The position numbers were made by a program, and so were the translations under genes. From assembly GCA_016880225.1 (NCBI GenBank), contig JAEHDT010000130.1, positions 1-7,604 on the forward strand: DNA of 7,604 nucleotides. The letters are read 5' to 3'. The notes beneath the pieces were generated by a model. It was not told where the DNA came from, ran no database searches, and saw nothing but the letters and a program-made list of their open reading frames with translations. How positions within the stretch are numbered: position 1 is the first letter of the stretch; each line of letters starts with the position of its first letter. Below, in pieces: positions 5,847 through 7,604 of this stretch. The stretch is from Gemmatimonadota bacterium (GTDB lineage: Bacteria; Gemmatimonadota; Gemmatimonadetes; Gemmatimonadales; GWC2-71-9).

Positions 5847-7186
5847 CCACGACGGCCCGCACCGCCGGCTCCGACATCAAGGATCCCGCACTCGCGCCCG
5901 AGGGACGGCGGCGCACCGAATGGGCCGAGCGGTCCATGCCCGTGCTCCGCCTCATCCGGGAACGTTTCACGCGGGACCGGCCGCTCGCGGGACGCCGCTT
6001 GTCCGCCTGCCTCCACGTCACCACCGAGACCGCGAATCTCGCCGTCACCCTACAGGCGGGGGGCGCGGACGTCACGCTGTGCGCGTCGAACCCGTTGTCC
6101 ACCCAGGACGACGTGGCAGCCCATCTGGTGAAGGACCACGGCATCAAGGTGTTCGCGATCAAGGGCGAGGACCACACCACCTACTACGAGCACATCCGCG
6201 CGGCCCTGGCCCATCGTCCCGACATCACCATGGACGACGGGGCCGACCTGGTCGGGGCGCTGCACATGGTCGCGCTGAACCGGCTGGACGATCTCGCGCC
6301 GCCGGTGCGCGCCTGGGTGGAGACGCTCTCGGGCGCGGAGCGGAAGGCGCTGGTGGTTGGCGTGACGGGCTCGACCGAAGAGACCACGACCGGAGTGATT
6401 CGCCTCAAGGCGATGGCGCGGGACGGCGTCCTGCAGTTCCCCGTGATCGCGGTGAACGATTCCGACACCAAGCACCTGTTCGACAACCGCTACGGCACCG
6501 GCCAGTCGACGCTCGACGGGATCCTGCGGGCGACGAACCTGCTCGTGGCCGGGAGCACGGTGGTGGTGGCGGGGTATGGGTGGTGCGGGCGCGGCTTCGC
6601 CCTGCGGGCGCGCGGCGCGGGGGCCATCGTCGTGGTGACCGAGATCGATCCGCTGAAGGCGCTCGAGGCCCAGATGGACGGGTATCGTGTCGTGCCGATG
6701 GCGGAAGCGGCGCGGATCGGAGACGTGTTCGTGACCCTGACGGGGAACACGCACGTGATCCGGGTGGAGCACATGCGGGCGATGAAGGACGGGGCGGTGG
6801 TCGCGAACTCGGGCCACTTTAACGTCGAAATCGACCTCGACGGCCTGAAGCAGGCGGCCCAGGGACCGACCCGGGTGCGCGAGTTCGTGGACGAGTGGCG
6901 GCTCGGCGGCAAACGCATCTTCGTGCTCGCCGACGGGCGGCTCATCAACCTGGCGGCGGCGGAGGGTCATCCGGCGAGCGTCATGGACATGTCGTTCGCG
7001 AACCAGGCGCTCGCGGCGGAATACGTCGTGCAGCACGCGAAGGAGCTCGGGAAGGACGTGCACCGCATCCCGCGGGAGCTCGACGCCGAGATCGCGCGCT
7101 TGAAGCTTGCCGGCATGGGGGTCACCATCGATACCCTCACCGCCGAGCAGCAGAAGTACCTCGCATCGTGGGAGATGGGGACCTGA
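5843..7186 (+). CDS. ahcY: Adenosylhomocysteinase, Thermotoga/archaeal-type
   Basis: A 447-residue NAD-dependent enzyme that splits S-adenosylhomocysteine into adenosine and homocysteine, relieving product inhibition of methyltransferases. Active-site residues line up with the human enzyme: LHVTTET (57-63, His58), MDDGADL (130-136), STEETTTGV (177-185), TK (209-210, Lys210) and FDN (213-215, Asp214). The Rossmann motif GYGWCG (244-249) with Glu267 binds NAD; GHF (324-326, His325) and GHP (375-377, His376) complete the site. YGTGQST (217-223) replaces the YGCRES stretch of common AhcY proteins. The protein ends LASWEMGT, without the C-terminal Lys and Tyr (KPxxYRY) that close the NAD site in that clade. 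Both traits fit the Thermotoga/archaeal branch, for which S-inosylhomocysteine has been reported as a substrate in a methanogen. The start overlaps the metK stop as ATGA. Confidence 0.95.
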   Translation: MTTTARTAGSDIKDPALAPEGRRRTEWAERSMPVLRLIRERFTRDRPLAGRRLSACLHVTTETANLAVTLQAGGADVTLCASNPLSTQDDVAAHLVKDHGIKVFAIKGEDHTTYYEHIRAALAHRPDITMDDGADLVGALHMVALNRLDDLAPPVRAWVETLSGAERKALVVGVTGSTEETTTGVIRLKAMARDGVLQFPVIAVNDSDTKHLFDNRYGTGQSTLDGILRATNLLVAGSTVVVAGYGWCGRGFALRARGAGAIVVVTEIDPLKALEAQMDGYRVVPMAEAARIGDVFVTLTGNTHVIRVEHMRAMKDGAVVANSGHFNVEIDLDGLKQAAQGPTRVREFVDEWRLGGKRIFVLADGRLINLAAAEGHPASVMDMSFANQALAAEYVVQHAKELGKDVHRIPRELDAEIARLKLAGMGVTIDTLTAEQQKYLASWEMGT

Positions 7187-7604
7187 GCGCGAACCAGATC
7201 CAGGTTCGGGTCGCACATCTGGGGCTCGATCGCACGACCAACACGCCGGTCGTGATCCTACAGGAGCAGGAAGGGGAGCGCGTGCTCCCCATCTGGATCG
7301 GGCCGGCGGAGGCGAGCGCGATCGCCATGGAGCTCGCCGGCGTCAAGTTCGCGCGACCGCTCACCCACGATTTGCTGAAGCAGGTGATCCTCGGCCTTGG
7401 GGCCGACCTGCGGAAGGTCATCATCACGCAGGTGAAGGACAACACCTACTACGCCGAGCTGCACATCTATCGCGGCGACGCGGTGATCCAGATCGACGCC
7501 CGGCCCTCCGACTCGATCGCCGTCGCGCTGCGGCTCAAGGCGCCGATCTTCACGAGCGAGAGCTTGCTCGCGCTCACGTCGGTGGAGACCGGCGAGCCCG
7601 GCGG
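7168..7604 (+). CDS. DUF151 / bifunctional nuclease family protein (3' truncated by window)
   Basis: An open frame runs off the right edge with 145 complete codons. The sequence shows the DUF151 core: LDRTTNTPVVIL, then VLPIWIGPAEASAIAMEL, THDLL, and DARPSDSIAVALRLKAPIF near the end. Plant members were named bifunctional nucleases for reported RNase and DNase activity; the bacterial role is poorly defined, so nuclease function here is only a family label. Two starts are possible. GTG 7168 is the first standard start and overlaps ahcY by 19 nt. CTG 7183 makes a CTGA overlap with the ahcY stop, like the ATGA/GTGA junctions elsewhere in this window, and has GGGAG 8 nt upstream. The GTG is listed because CTG starts are rare. 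The C-terminal region, often carrying a UVR-like domain in longer members, is not visible. Confidence 0.9.
   Translation, partial: MGDGDLSANQIQVRVAHLGLDRTTNTPVVILQEQEGERVLPIWIGPAEASAIAMELAGVKFARPLTHDLLKQVILGLGADLRKVIITQVKDNTYYAELHIYRGDAVIQIDARPSDSIAVALRLKAPIFTSESLLALTSVETGEPG
7170..7174 (+). promoter_or_regulatory. Possible ribosome binding site deciding the DUF151 gene start
   Basis: GGGAG lies 8 nt before a CTG at 7183. If used, it would favour CTG 7183 over the in-frame GTG at 7168 as the start of the DUF151 gene. Nothing comparably strong precedes the GTG. Confidence 0.35.

Noticed and set aside
7183..7200. A frameshift or fusion between ahcY and the DUF151 gene
   Set aside because: The AhcY end at SWEMGT is the normal end of its subfamily, and the next frame begins its own conserved domain. 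This is an ordinary overlap.

Overview
The window is strongly GC-rich (third codon positions almost all G or C) and packed with genes, all on the + strand. It looks like a bacterial chromosome segment. The mixture of HPr kinase, a mannose-family PTS, a Thermotoga/archaeal-type S-adenosylhomocysteinase and a DUF151 protein, plus one candidate promoter resembling the Bacteroidetes -33/-7 type, suggests Gemmatimonadota or a related GC-rich lineage. That placement is inference; there is no rRNA or marker gene to confirm it.

Region 1 (1-4592) is a phosphotransferase operon. In order it holds the C-terminal end of HPr kinase/phosphorylase (hprK, cut by the window edge), mannose-family IIA, IIB, IIC and IID as four separate genes, HPr, and Enzyme I. 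Every junction is a short stop/start overlap: 8 nt at hprK/IIA, then five 4-nt ATGA or GTGA overlaps, which points to one translationally coupled transcript. The whole phosphate route is encoded here: PEP to EI His194, HPr His15, IIA His12, IIB His14, then the sugar crossing the membrane through IIC/IID. HPr keeps the Ser46 site that HprK would act on. No sugar-catabolic gene lies in view, so the transported sugar, or a mainly regulatory role, cannot be read from the window.

Region 2 (4593-4619) is the only intergenic gap, 27 nt. A candidate promoter overlaps the last codons of EI just before it. The gap has no terminator and no room for a SAM riboswitch.

Region 3 (4620-7604) is an activated-methyl-cycle block: metK (S-adenosylmethionine synthase), ahcY (adenosylhomocysteinase) with a 4-nt ATGA overlap, and a DUF151 'bifunctional nuclease' family gene cut by the right edge. 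MetK makes SAM from methionine and ATP, and AhcY removes the S-adenosylhomocysteine left after methylation. The DUF151 gene overlaps ahcY and may start at a rare CTG.

No mobile element, CRISPR array, RNA gene or clearly new system was found. The points most worth a second look are the ahcY subfamily, the start of the DUF151 gene, the metK promoter, the long charged tail on HPr, and the fully coupled HprK-PTS operon.
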